This document shows, piece after piece, positions 8,048 to 16,278 of a DNA stretch of 64,000 bases. The notes below the pieces were generated by a model. The model was not told the DNA's origin. It saw only the letters and a program-made list of their open reading frames with translations, and searched no databases. A program made the position numbers and the translations under genes. How positions within the stretch are numbered: position 1 is the first letter of the stretch; each line of letters opens with the position of its first letter. Source of the stretch: CAZEAC01 sp964510065 (GTDB lineage: Bacteria > Bdellovibrionota_C > UBA2361 > CAIXSY01); NCBI GenBank assembly GCA_964510065.1, contig CAZEAC010000019.1, forward strand, positions 3,898-67,897, in the 5' to 3' direction.

Positions 8048-9237
8048 CGCGCAGCCTTATTGAGCCGAGCTGCCGCCCAGAGCGCCTCTTCATCCGAAAT
8101 ATCGAAGTGAATCCCCACACGAAGGTAGTCGCCTCGTGGCGTCGGAAGATTCAAACGCTTCTCCGCCGGAATCGACTGATCGCTATAAAGGATCTTGCGG
8201 ATAGTCGCCGGCTCTTTCGCCGTTACAAAGGAGAGAATTCCCGAACGCTCATGCTCCTCGAGCGGCACCCGTCGAAATAGCGTCGCATCAAGCCGAGAGA
8301 GAAACAGATCCTGAAGCCTCTTATTTTCCGTCCAAATTGATTCGATCGGGTATCGTCCCACGCCGTCCTCCTCAATAGCTCCGGCAAGCGCTGCCACGCA
8401 AATTTTAGGAAGCGAGCTATACTCCTCTTTTGAAGCATCTCGCTTGACCGTGTAGTTCAAATCTTCATACGCTGACTGTACTCGATGGTCTGGGCCATAA
8501 AGGCCAGGACGTAATACTTCCAGGTACTCCGAGCTTATGTACATAAGCCCCGACCCATTGAGACCACGAAGCCATTTCCAGCCGGAGGTTACGACTATAT
8601 CAGCACCGCATTTTCTTGGGTGAATGGGTAGACAACCCGCGCTCTGCGCTGCATCCACCACAAAAAGTAAGCCATGTTTTTTACAGAGCACTCCAAGTGC
8701 TACAAGATCAATGGAATACCCGCTCGTGTATTGCACCTGACTTACCGCGATTGCTCGCGTCGTTGAGTCGATCGCTCGTTCGAAATCTTCAACAGTAACC
8801 TTGTGCGCGCGCCCTTCGAAAAGACTTCCCTGGACAAACTTTGCCCTGAGCGGCCACTCTTCGTGATCCGGGCGAGTCCACGGGAAAAGATTCGAGGGGT
8901 ACTCTTTGTCATACACAAGGATAGTATCGCCCTTTTTCCAGCTCATTCCTAATGCGATGAGATTTAGTCCGTGTGCCACATTATCGATGTAGGCAATATT
9001 CTCTGGACCCGAATTGAAGAGCTTTGCGCCAGCTTTCCGCAACCGGTCATTACACTCCCTTATAAAGTTTTCTCGATACATCGAATCGCCGAAAAGGTGT
9101 TCGTGCTCAAGATCGATAATCGCTTGGTCGCGCGCCCCACGTGAAAGCTGCGATTTTCCACAATTCGCAAGCGGAATACCTTTCGTACGTGGAAAACGAT
9201 CGGCACTCTTATCAAAGGTCACTGCTTCTGCATTCAT
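8044..9237 (-). CDS. Class V aminotransferase / cysteine desulfurase-like PLP enzyme
   Basis: A 397-residue fold-type I PLP enzyme of class V. Motifs are NVAHGLNLIALG, HEEWPLRAKFV, the PLP-contacting aspartate in LLFVVDAAQSAG, and the Schiff-base lysine in VVTSGWKWLRG followed by GLNGSG. It resembles the SufS/CsdA group, but a Cys loop with the usual RxGHHC motif is not seen; here the equivalent C-terminal region reads LRVGIHFDIS, so desulfurase activity is doubtful. A good ribosome binding site (AAGAGG) lies eight bases before the ATG. It is the last gene of the leftward operon after metX (20-base gap) and so is probably under the same SAM riboswitch, which suggests a role in sulfur amino acid metabolism. 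The stop codon is contributed by repeat A1. Confidence 0.82.
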   Translation of the reverse strand: MNAEAVTFDKSADRFPRTKGIPLANCGKSQLSRGARDQAIIDLEHEHLFGDSMYRENFIRECNDRLRKAGAKLFNSGPENIAYIDNVAHGLNLIALGMSWKKGDTILVYDKEYPSNLFPWTRPDHEEWPLRAKFVQGSLFEGRAHKVTVEDFERAIDSTTRAIAVSQVQYTSGYSIDLVALGVLCKKHGLLFVVDAAQSAGCLPIHPRKCGADIVVTSGWKWLRGLNGSGLMYISSEYLEVLRPGLYGPDHRVQSAYEDLNYTVKRDASKEEYSSLPKICVAALAGAIEEDGVGRYPIESIWTENKRLQDLFLSRLDATLFRRVPLEEHERSGILSFVTAKEPATIRKILYSDQSIPAEKRLNLPTPRGDYLRVGIHFDISDEEALWAAARLNKAAR

Positions 9238-9256
9238 ACTGCTTACCTCTTACTTC

Positions 9257-10456
9257 TTATGTTACATGCAAATCTGTTTGATAGTGAAGATTGGACTCTT
9301 CCTGCTCCAAAGACTCCTCAACAAAATGCCTGAGGTGCGGGCCAAAAAGATTTGGTTCGAGCAGAAAGGCATCATGACCTTTATCCGAATGAACAGTGAT
9401 ATGCTGATAGAAAACTCCAGCTTGCTTCAAACAGAGCGCAAGCTCGACCTGCTGTTCGGGCCAGAAACAAACATCCGATTCGATGCTAAATATTAGATGG
9501 CGCTGCCCTCTGCATCGAGAAAGAAGTTCCTCCCCTTCTTCTAGCGCAAGGTCGCTCCGCAGATCAAAATGCTGCCAGGCCTCGATGTAGCGAAGATAGG
9601 TATTGGCGTCAAAACGGCGCACAAATTTCTCACCCTGGTGATACATGTACGACTCCACCTGATAGGCAAGCTGGTAAGAACGTCCCTGTATCTCAGGCTG
9701 CACGAGAGCAGCTTTGGCGCGGTCCGAAATAAGGTCCAAAGAAATGTAGTTTTTATGCGCAAGCATACGAGCCAGCGCCAATCCACGATCTGGCCTTTCA
9801 TTTTCATAATAGTCTCCGCCCCTAAAATTATGGTCGGACTCAATTGCACAAATCTGCTCAAAATTCTGAATTCGTTGCAGGACGGGGACTCTCATTCCCG
9901 AAGCGATAGAGATTACTCTTTCAACTCTTTCCGGATAGCGCGCAGCAAGATTAAGTTCCAAAAGCCCGCCAAGGGAAGCGCCAATGGTGGCATGGAGCTT
10001 CTCGATGCCAAGATGCTCAAGTAAACGCACATGTGCATCCACGATATCGTTCGCACTGATGTGGGGAAACGAGCTTCCATAAGGTGCGCCGGTTGCGGGA
10101 TTAATTGAAGCAGGGCCGGTGGACCCGTAGCAGCCACCAAGATTATTCGCGCATATTACAAAGAATCGTCGAGTATCGAGAAAGCGTTTAGGCCCGATAA
10201 ATCCATCCCACCATCCCTTATGACACTCCTCTTTCCAGTACTCGCCGGCGGGCGCTACTGATGTATTGATACCGGCCGCATGCTGACTTCCACTCAATGC
10301 GTGAAAGAGAAAAATTGCATTATCCTTTTGGGCATTTAATGTGCCATAGGTTTCGTAGGCAATGGTTACCGGTCCGAAGTGCTGGCCACACTTAAGCACA
10401 AATGGATCACGTTCGGTTTTCGCAAAGGTAAAAAACTTACTTTCCACATTAACCAT
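9257..10456 (-). CDS. metX: Homoserine O-acetyltransferase MetX
   Basis: A 399-residue alpha/beta hydrolase-fold acyltransferase. It transfers acetyl (or succinyl) from CoA to homoserine, the activation step of methionine synthesis. Seen: FGPVTIAYETYGTLN, LFHALSGSQHAAG, WWDGFIGPKRFLDT, CYGSTGPAS, the nucleophile Ser in TIGASLGGLLELNLA, the catalytic Asp in SIESDVCFWP and the catalytic His in DKGHDAFLLE. The start has a near-perfect ribosome binding site (AGGAGG, five bases before ATG). It lies nine bases after the cystathionine gamma-synthase stop, in the same operon behind the SAM-I riboswitch. Acetyl versus succinyl choice cannot be settled by eye. Confidence 0.95.
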   Translation of the reverse strand: MVNVESKFFTFAKTERDPFVLKCGQHFGPVTIAYETYGTLNAQKDNAIFLFHALSGSQHAAGINTSVAPAGEYWKEECHKGWWDGFIGPKRFLDTRRFFVICANNLGGCYGSTGPASINPATGAPYGSSFPHISANDIVDAHVRLLEHLGIEKLHATIGASLGGLLELNLAARYPERVERVISIASGMRVPVLQRIQNFEQICAIESDHNFRGGDYYENERPDRGLALARMLAHKNYISLDLISDRAKAALVQPEIQGRSYQLAYQVESYMYHQGEKFVRRFDANTYLRYIEAWQHFDLRSDLALEEGEELLSRCRGQRHLIFSIESDVCFWPEQQVELALCLKQAGVFYQHITVHSDKGHDAFLLEPNLFGPHLRHFVEESLEQEESNLHYQTDLHVT

Positions 10457-10465
10457 ATCAACCTC

Positions 10466-11959
10466 CTATGCCTTTCTTAAGGCTCGCTTAAACACTTCAA
10501 TCGTTGTTAAAACATCTTCGAGACCTACCGAAACTCGCACTAAATCAGGCGATACTCCGTAACTCGCCGCCCAGCGCTGCTCATTGAAGTGAGCCAAAAG
10601 AGTGTATGGGCAGGCTGTTGTAAAATCTGTACCAAGTCCCGGACATTTCGCGATGGAAAGTGCGTTGTAAAATCTCGCCGCGGAGGCAAGTCCTCCCTTC
10701 AAGACCAACGACAGTAGCCCCCCATATCCGCCCTCCGCGGTACGCGCGGCGAGGTAATTTTCTGGGGTAACAAATTTGGGATAATATACATTTGAGACTT
10801 TCGGATGATTCTTTAGAAACTCCGCGAGCTGCTCAGCATTCTTATTGATGATCGCCATACGCCGAGGAAAATCTCCAAGGTTTGAGAGAAGCACCCGCGC
10901 GTCTTCGCGCCAGAGCAATCCCCTTCGCGGATCGCGCATAATACGCGCATGAAACTGATCATAGAATGGCGACTCGCTGTTGAGAATAAGCGCTCCCGCG
11001 GCAACATTGCCCCTGCCCGAAACAAATTTTGTAAGGCTTGTAACGATAATATCGGCGTAGGGCCTACAGTCGATATTGTAGTAGCTACCAATTGTCTCAT
11101 CGACAACCAGCGGTACCGCATGTGCCCGCAATAACTTTGAGAGCTCTGGCAGCGGTGGGCTCTGGAGCAGAGGATTACAGGGAAACTCGGTGAATACGTG
11201 TGAAATACGCCCCTTAGCGAGCCGAGTCCCAAGCGCGTCAAGGTCCGCAGTACCGCCCTCTCCAAATAGAATAGCTCCGTTTCCAAACTTCAACTGAAGT
11301 TTATAGGTATCAAGATAGGGGAATCCAAATTGCGCGCCAGTCGTTTCCTTGTCACGAGTTGGACAAACTAAAGAGCGCGCCAGATCGATCGCGGCCATGC
11401 CACTTGGAAAAAGATACACATCTCTCCCTGGAACTCGCGCAAGCTTACCGACAGCATCTGCGAGATCCTTCTGCACGGTAGCATTGCACTCCGCGCTAGA
11501 TCTCGGCCGCGATACTTCTTCAGCAAGTCTTGATGAGACTATCCAGCCACAGTGCTGCCAAAAAGTCTTGGCAATTGATGCGGCACTCTCTGGAAAAACA
11601 ACAGCGTGAATATCATACAAGCTTAAAGCGTGAATTCTCGCGGTGGATTGTTCATTGCGTTTCAAAAATCTCACACACTCGCGGGCCACTTGCAGCGAAG
11701 GCAGCGCAATCGCTCGCTCCCCCGGTTTAGCGAACTTACGTTCGCACAACTCAAAAAGCTTTCGTACAAACGGGTGATACACAAAGCGCGGGTAACCGCA
11801 CTCAAGGGCACTGTGTACTGAGAGATCGCCCCTTTCGTACCCAACAACATCAGCCCACCGCGGCATGCTCACAGATACCGCGTGACGATCATTGGGTACC
11901 CGCTTGCCGAGCGCGGGAGCGGTTGTGGCCGCGATTTTTATTTTCTCTTGCTGCAACAT
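10466..11959 (-). CDS. Cystathionine gamma-synthase, long fungal-type (Cys/Met metabolism PLP family)
   Basis: A 497-residue PLP enzyme. The C-terminal 380 residues are the trans-sulfuration fold: YLFPSGMAAIDLAR, FTEFPCNPLLQSPPLP, VPLVVDETIGSYYNID, the PLP lysine in IIVTSLTKFVSGRGNVAAG, and the ending DLVRVSVGLED. The N-terminal 110 residues carry HAVSVSMPRW, VGYERGD and ECGYPRFVYHP, a block that I recognise from fungal cystathionine gamma-synthases (Met-7/Str2 type) and that ordinary MetB lacks. Expected reaction: O-acyl-homoserine plus cysteine to cystathionine. I chose the ATG at 11959 because the longer frame from 12058 would begin inside the riboswitch expression platform. It is first in the operon with metX. 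Confidence 0.88.
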   Translation of the reverse strand: MLQQEKIKIAATTAPALGKRVPNDRHAVSVSMPRWADVVGYERGDLSVHSALECGYPRFVYHPFVRKLFELCERKFAKPGERAIALPSLQVARECVRFLKRNEQSTARIHALSLYDIHAVVFPESAASIAKTFWQHCGWIVSSRLAEEVSRPRSSAECNATVQKDLADAVGKLARVPGRDVYLFPSGMAAIDLARSLVCPTRDKETTGAQFGFPYLDTYKLQLKFGNGAILFGEGGTADLDALGTRLAKGRISHVFTEFPCNPLLQSPPLPELSKLLRAHAVPLVVDETIGSYYNIDCRPYADIIVTSLTKFVSGRGNVAAGALILNSESPFYDQFHARIMRDPRRGLLWREDARVLLSNLGDFPRRMAIINKNAEQLAEFLKNHPKVSNVYYPKFVTPENYLAARTAEGGYGGLLSLVLKGGLASAARFYNALSIAKCPGLGTDFTTACPYTLLAHFNEQRWAASYGVSPDLVRVSVGLEDVLTTIEVFKRALRKA

Positions 11960-12101
11960 CCAAGCTGTCTCATCACAGACGAGCAGAATCCAGATGTATG
12001 CAGTTACGTTGAAAAATGGGAGGAAGAGGCAAGACGCACGGATATACCTCACTCTCATCTTCCAGTTCCAAAAGAGGATTAGGTGCGAAACACCGCGTTA
12101 T

Positions 12102-12206
12102 CTCTTTTGCTCTGCCGGAGTTGGCACCTTACAGCGGAAAAATTAATTTTCACCGCAGGCTGCCGAGGCTTCATCGGGCCGGTCCCTCTGCCTCTCTGGA
12201 TAAGAG
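12102..12206 (-). promoter_or_regulatory. SAM-I (S-box) riboswitch aptamer
   Basis: Read on the minus strand, about 105 nt match the S-box layout. P1 pairs CTCTT with AAGAG. Then come the conserved AGAGAGGCAGAGGGACCGGC and CCCGATGAAGCC (kink-turn and P2/P3 junction region), CGGCAGCCTGCGGTG, and AAGGTGCCAACTCCGGCAGA (P4/J4 region). Downstream, CTCTTTTG (12067-12080) can pair with the 3' P1 strand (CAAAAGAG), giving the mutually exclusive hairpin expected of an expression platform. S-box RNAs bind S-adenosylmethionine and turn off methionine genes. It lies 143 bases upstream of the cystathionine gamma-synthase ATG. Confidence 0.95.
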
Positions 12207-12226
12207 CTCATCAAATTGTGGTTATC

Positions 12227-12255
12227 AAGGTAAAGCACCAGGAGAGAAAGGTCAA
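12227..12255 (-). promoter_or_regulatory. Predicted sigma-70 promoter of the methionine operon
   Basis: On the minus strand TTGACC (12255-12250) is followed after 17 bases by TACCTT (12232-12227). This would start transcription at about 12220, just before the riboswitch P1 helix, which is the expected position. The -35 is good; the -10 is a weak match. Confidence 0.5.
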
Positions 12256-12656
12256 CAAAATAGGTTATTACCCCGTTTTCTCAGCACTTTTGCTTCCCCC
12301 AGTTACGCTGAAGCACCCTTTCCAAGAATCTACGACTTTCAACTTAGCTTTCTAAATTGAAGCTTATCGACCTCTTCAAATTACCGTTCTATGCGTTTCC
12401 GGCATTAGACACTCTCCTTGGATGCTGATGAAAGGCTTTCACAGCTATGCCTTTATTTTGCTCTACATTGCCCTAACTTGCTGTAAACAATAGATTTATC
12501 ATTGGCAAACCGCTGTCTCAATAAAGCTCGCTACAACTTGGATAATCGCGACTCGCTATTGCATCTAATTAGGGCGAGAAAGGTATTATTGTCCTGCCGA
12601 AAGGCGCGGGAGCATGCACGCGATGAAGCGAACGATCACAACTAGGGAGAAAATCA
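12256..12656. other. Non-coding stretch between divergent met operon and phoH
   Basis: About 400 bases between the riboswitch promoter and the rightward phoH gene. Short frames on the plus strand here are antisense to the riboswitch leader or lack ribosome binding sites. I see no RNA gene. The last 15 bases hold the phoH ribosome binding site (AGGGAG). Confidence 0.5.
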
Positions 12657-13649
12657 TTGAAGGCGAAGCGAAACAGCTATCCCCGCGCCGTTAACAAAGA
12701 GCTCATTCTGCCAATTGTGGACTCTGCCGTGTTGCAGACTCTTCTCGGCGAGCGCGACTGCAACCTAAAGATCATTGAGCGTGAACTCGACCTACAGATC
12801 GGCCGAGACGCACAGGGACTAGTAATCAGTGGTTCCGACGCAGAGGTTGACCTCGCTTTCGATCTACTACAGCAACTTCGAGCTCTCATTGAGAGAGGTG
12901 AGCCACTTTTTCAAGGTGATGTTCAGCGCGCAATCAAAATGCTCTCAAAGGATCGGCACACAAAGCTTGAAGAACTTTTTCGGGATCAGCTTCGGATCGC
13001 CGGGCGAAAGCAGAGCATCGTCCCAAAAACTTTTAAGCAAAAGCAGTATCTCGAATCAATCCGCAGCCATGACATGGTTTTCGGCATCGGCCCGGCCGGA
13101 ACTGGCAAAACCTATCTCGCCATGGCTATGGCAGTTACTGCGCTCCTTAACAAAGAGGTAAAGAGAATTGTACTTTGCCGCCCCGCGGTCGAGGCCGGGG
13201 AGAAATTGGGATTTCTGCCGGGAGACATGGCAGAAAAGGTAAACCCGTACCTTCGCCCACTCTACGATGCGCTGCACGACATGGTTGAATTCGATCGCGC
13301 CAAAGAGATGGTCGAAAGGGGAGTGGTGGAGGTAGCTCCACTTGCCTTTATGCGGGGTCGCACGCTTTCAAATGCGTTCGTAATACTTGACGAAGCACAG
13401 AACACCACGCCGGTGCAGATGAAAATGTTTCTTACCCGGCTCGGTCATCATTCTAAATGCGTGATTACTGGTGACGACACGCAGATCGATCTTCCGCGTG
13501 GCACAATTTCCGGTCTTAATGATGCGGTAAGTAGGCTTCGAAGTGTAGATGGTCTGGCATTCGTGTATTTTTCCGACGAAGACGTAATCCGCCATCCGCT
13601 TGTAGCACGAATTGTGTCCGCATACGAAAAGCGGAAGGAACAGGAATAG
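12657..13649 (+). CDS. phoH: PhoH-like ATPase (YbeZ type)
   Basis: A 330-residue PhoH/YbeZ protein. The N-terminal KH-like RNA-binding part covers residues 20-95. The P-loop domain has GIGPAGTGKTYLAMAMAV (Walker A), VEAGEKLGFLPGDMAEKVNPY, and FVILDEAQNTTPVQMKMFL (Walker B), then VITGDDTQIDLPRG. The start is TTG with AGGGAG six bases upstream. The family links to ribosome maturation and RNA metabolism and is normally next to ybeY, as here two genes on, with the HD-domain gene between; this phoH, HD, ybeY order is common. The HD gene begins 15 bases after the stop. Confidence 0.94.
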   Translation: MKAKRNSYPRAVNKELILPIVDSAVLQTLLGERDCNLKIIERELDLQIGRDAQGLVISGSDAEVDLAFDLLQQLRALIERGEPLFQGDVQRAIKMLSKDRHTKLEELFRDQLRIAGRKQSIVPKTFKQKQYLESIRSHDMVFGIGPAGTGKTYLAMAMAVTALLNKEVKRIVLCRPAVEAGEKLGFLPGDMAEKVNPYLRPLYDALHDMVEFDRAKEMVERGVVEVAPLAFMRGRTLSNAFVILDEAQNTTPVQMKMFLTRLGHHSKCVITGDDTQIDLPRGTISGLNDAVSRLRSVDGLAFVYFSDEDVIRHPLVARIVSAYEKRKEQE

Positions 13650-13664
13650 AGCCGGTTTCTCATT

Positions 13665-15275
13665 ATGGGATCGAAAAACGGTCTTACCGATAGAGCACGC
13701 CTGGTTCAGGGCGCTGGTTTTGCAATTCTCTCGGCGATCGTGGCCGAATTGATACTTAAGAGCTTTCTGCCACTTGAGCTCTCGTTCCTTGCTTCAATTG
13801 GGAGAGTCGTCCTTGTTTCGCTTTCGCTCTACGTTATCCATCGATTCGCGCTGGTTGGATTCAGAAGCTACCGACCCGGCACCAAAGACCTCACTACGCT
13901 GCTTCTTGTTGTGGTTGTCGGCATTGTACTCCTTGGCATGGGGCGCGTCATGGGCCTTAGCCTTGAAGGATACTTTAATAGCAGTAAATTTCTCGCGTCG
14001 GTGACACCAGAAGCATTTGAGTTTTCGATCCCCCTCGCCACCGGTGGCTTCATGCTTCAAGTCATTTTGGGAATGCAGTACGGCCTGGTATACGGACTAT
14101 GTTTAACGATTGTTGTTGGCGTTTACTCACCTTCAGAGCTGCTACTTCTCATTCCGTATGTCTTAGTGTCCAATTGCATCGGCTGCTTAAGCCTTTCGCG
14201 TTTTCGCACGCGCACTGCGTATTTGAAAGCCGGCCTGAATGTATCTGTAGTCGCTGTGGTTTTCGTTCTTGCGACATTGCTTCTCAATCCTGGAATTCCT
14301 GGTGCCGAGGCCCTGGTTCGTATTATTGCCGCAGTTACCAATGGAATTCTTTGCGCCTTTATCGCTGCGGGGCTCACGCCAATGCTTGAGCATTTTGGGG
14401 GTTATGTCACAGACCTGCGATTAATTGAGATGGCAACTTTCGATCATCCGCTTCTCAAGGAGCTAAGCGTACAGTGTCCAGGCACCTGGAACCATTCGAT
14501 GGTAATGGGGATGATGGTTGAAGCGGCTGCTGATTCAATCGGCGCAAATCCGATTGTAGCGCGGGTAGGCGCTTATTTTCACGATATTGGCAAAATGAAG
14601 AAGCCGCTCTATTTCGTAGAGAATCAGATAGGCGGTGAAAATCGCCATGATAAACTTAGCACTTCGATGTCCGCATTAATCATCCGCTCTCATGTAAAGG
14701 ACGGGATCGAATTAGCGCACAAACATGCCGTTCCGCAAAACATTGAAGATATGATCCCGCAACACCACGGCACTTCGCGCATAGAGTTTTTTTACGAAAA
14801 GGCGCGAAATGAAACCGAGGAAGCTGGTGACGATCCAGATTCGGTTGATGTGACTCTGTACAGCTACCCGGGGCCTAAACCACAAACCAAAGAGGCCGGC
14901 ATTCTCATGCTTGCTGATGGTATCGAGGCTGCAGCACGAACACTTAGTGAACCAAGCATTGATAGAATCCAGGGGCTCGTGCAGAAGATGATTAATAAGG
15001 TATTCGCAAGCGGAGAGCTTGATGAATGCGAGCTTACCCTGAAAGACCTCCATGCTATTGCCAAGTCCTTTACACGGGTATTAGGTGGAATCTATCATCA
15101 GCGTATCGAGTATGCCGAACCTGCCGAGAAAACAAACGAGAGAACGGTCGATGAAAACGCCGAGTCGTCCAAGGACGTGGAAGGTCGAGACACTTCTAAG
15201 ACCAAAGATAAGGATGGCGAAGAGAGCGAAGATAACGAGAAAAATAAAGAAGATCTTAAGCGACTTGGACTGTAA
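13665..15275 (+). CDS. 7TM-HD family cyclic-di-AMP phosphodiesterase (PgpH-like, short form)
   Basis: A 536-residue membrane protein: about seven transmembrane helices in residues 15-250, then a cytosolic HD domain. The HD signature is seen as CPGTWNHSMVMG, VGAYFHDIGKMKKP, ENRHDKLS, IIPQHHGTSRIEFFY (here MIPQHHG) and MLADGIEAAARTL. PgpH-type enzymes hydrolyse c-di-AMP. The large extracellular 7TMR-HDED domain that normally precedes the helices is absent, giving a shorter protein than the usual 700 or more residues. The C-terminal 50 residues are a charged Asp/Glu/Lys tail. ybeY starts inside this tail and overlaps by 62 bases, so the two are translationally linked. Confidence 0.88.
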   Translation: MGSKNGLTDRARLVQGAGFAILSAIVAELILKSFLPLELSFLASIGRVVLVSLSLYVIHRFALVGFRSYRPGTKDLTTLLLVVVVGIVLLGMGRVMGLSLEGYFNSSKFLASVTPEAFEFSIPLATGGFMLQVILGMQYGLVYGLCLTIVVGVYSPSELLLLIPYVLVSNCIGCLSLSRFRTRTAYLKAGLNVSVVAVVFVLATLLLNPGIPGAEALVRIIAAVTNGILCAFIAAGLTPMLEHFGGYVTDLRLIEMATFDHPLLKELSVQCPGTWNHSMVMGMMVEAAADSIGANPIVARVGAYFHDIGKMKKPLYFVENQIGGENRHDKLSTSMSALIIRSHVKDGIELAHKHAVPQNIEDMIPQHHGTSRIEFFYEKARNETEEAGDDPDSVDVTLYSYPGPKPQTKEAGILMLADGIEAAARTLSEPSIDRIQGLVQKMINKVFASGELDECELTLKDLHAIAKSFTRVLGGIYHQRIEYAEPAEKTNERTVDENAESSKDVEGRDTSKTKDKDGEESEDNEKNKEDLKRLGL

Positions 15276-15627
15276 TCTTCCGCCGCATGAACGCGCGCCG
15301 ACCGCGGCTTCAATAATTAGCGTTCTTTACACAAATGATGTCGAAATTCGCGCGCTTAATCGGCACTATCGAGGGAAAGATTACGCAACCGATGTACTTT
15401 CCTTCGGCGTGACAAATTCAGAGTACCTTGGCGACATTGTAATATCCATCGCTACCGCGAGAAAGCAAGCTCGCGCATATCGGGTAAGTTTTGATACTGA
15501 ATTACTTCGGCTACTTATTCATGGAATTCTTCATCTTCATGGATTCGAGCATGAACGGGTTTCATCGCGAACTCGTCGGAGAATGCAATCGATTGAGGAT
15601 CGACTTCTGTTCCAGTATTCCGACTAG
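15214..15627 (+). CDS. ybeY: YbeY endoribonuclease, 16S rRNA maturation
   Basis: A 137-residue YbeY. It has ISVLYTNDVEIRALNRHYRGKD (family N/RxYRxKDxxTDVLSF form, continuing as YATDVLSFGV), GDIVISIATA, and the zinc site LIHGILHLHGFEHE (HGxxHLxGxxH). It is a metal-dependent RNase in 16S 3' end processing and rRNA quality control. The frame is open further upstream to 15085, but the ATG at 15214 gives the normal family length and start (MAKRAKITRKIKK). It overlaps the end of the HD-domain gene by 62 bases. Confidence 0.92.
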   Translation: MAKRAKITRKIKKILSDLDCNLPPHERAPTAASIISVLYTNDVEIRALNRHYRGKDYATDVLSFGVTNSEYLGDIVISIATARKQARAYRVSFDTELLRLLIHGILHLHGFEHERVSSRTRRRMQSIEDRLLFQYSD

Positions 15628-15700
15628 AAGCGGTCTCATTTTTTCGTTGCTAATTACTGCACGCCCGATGGAAGATGAATCGCAATATTTTGGAGGCCCG

Positions 15701-16258
15701 ATGTTTGAGAAACTATTAGGACCCTTTAAGAAGCCCGCCCCTAAGATTGAGGGATTACTTCCAAGTTTTGAGCCTACGGCGAGCGAAACCATTCTGTCAC
15801 TACCACCTAATTTGGGAAAAGAAGCGATAGTGGCGATCCATTATTCACAGGCTGAGATGTACGATCTTGGGAATATAGGATTTATTGACCATTTTGTGCT
15901 TTTCGATCGAAAAACTCGAGTCGCAGTTGATGTAACAGCGCAAATTAAACAGGCCGAGCTGCTTTCACAAATGCCCAGAGGGTGTGTCGGCGTGGAGCAG
16001 TTTGTCGAGTTTTTGGAAGGAGTGATTTGTGGCGACATTACATTGACCCATGTCGGCGAGCAGGGTGGCGGCATTCCACAAGGTATCCGTCAATTCACTG
16101 TGACTCAAATTGCGCCAGAGCACTTTGAATTGGTTCGAGAGGCAATGAGCGACATGAAACTCAAGAGTGACGCCTTTAATGAATCAATTGATAAGATGGA
16201 AAGAATTTTGCCGACTGTGAAGGGAAATTTCGGAAACGCTGCTCACGCAGCTGAATAA
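15701..16258 (+). CDS. Conserved-looking protein of unknown function after ybeY
   Basis: I do not recognise a family. The 185-residue protein begins MFEKLLGPFKK and is soluble and acidic, with no signal peptide or membrane segment. The middle reads LGNIGFIDHFVLFDRKTRVAVD and ITLTHVGEQGGGIPQG; the C-terminus is helical. The frame is open from 15491, inside ybeY, but TGGAGG five bases before the ATG at 15701 clearly marks the start. It follows ybeY by 73 bases in the same direction and may be in the same operon. Confidence 0.72.
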   Translation: MFEKLLGPFKKPAPKIEGLLPSFEPTASETILSLPPNLGKEAIVAIHYSQAEMYDLGNIGFIDHFVLFDRKTRVAVDVTAQIKQAELLSQMPRGCVGVEQFVEFLEGVICGDITLTHVGEQGGGIPQGIRQFTVTQIAPEHFELVREAMSDMKLKSDAFNESIDKMERILPTVKGNFGNAAHAAE

Positions 16259-16278
16259 GAGTTAGATTTCGATCAGCA

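Noticed and set aside
11960..12058. 33-codon extension of cystathionine gamma-synthase
   Set aside because: It would start inside the riboswitch expression platform and is not conserved.
12016..12360. Rightward frames of 84-114 codons
   Set aside because: They are antisense to the SAM-I riboswitch leader, whose conserved RNA explains the sequence.
15491..15700. 70-codon upstream extension of the gene after ybeY
   Set aside because: It lies inside ybeY in another frame; a good ribosome binding site marks ATG 15701.
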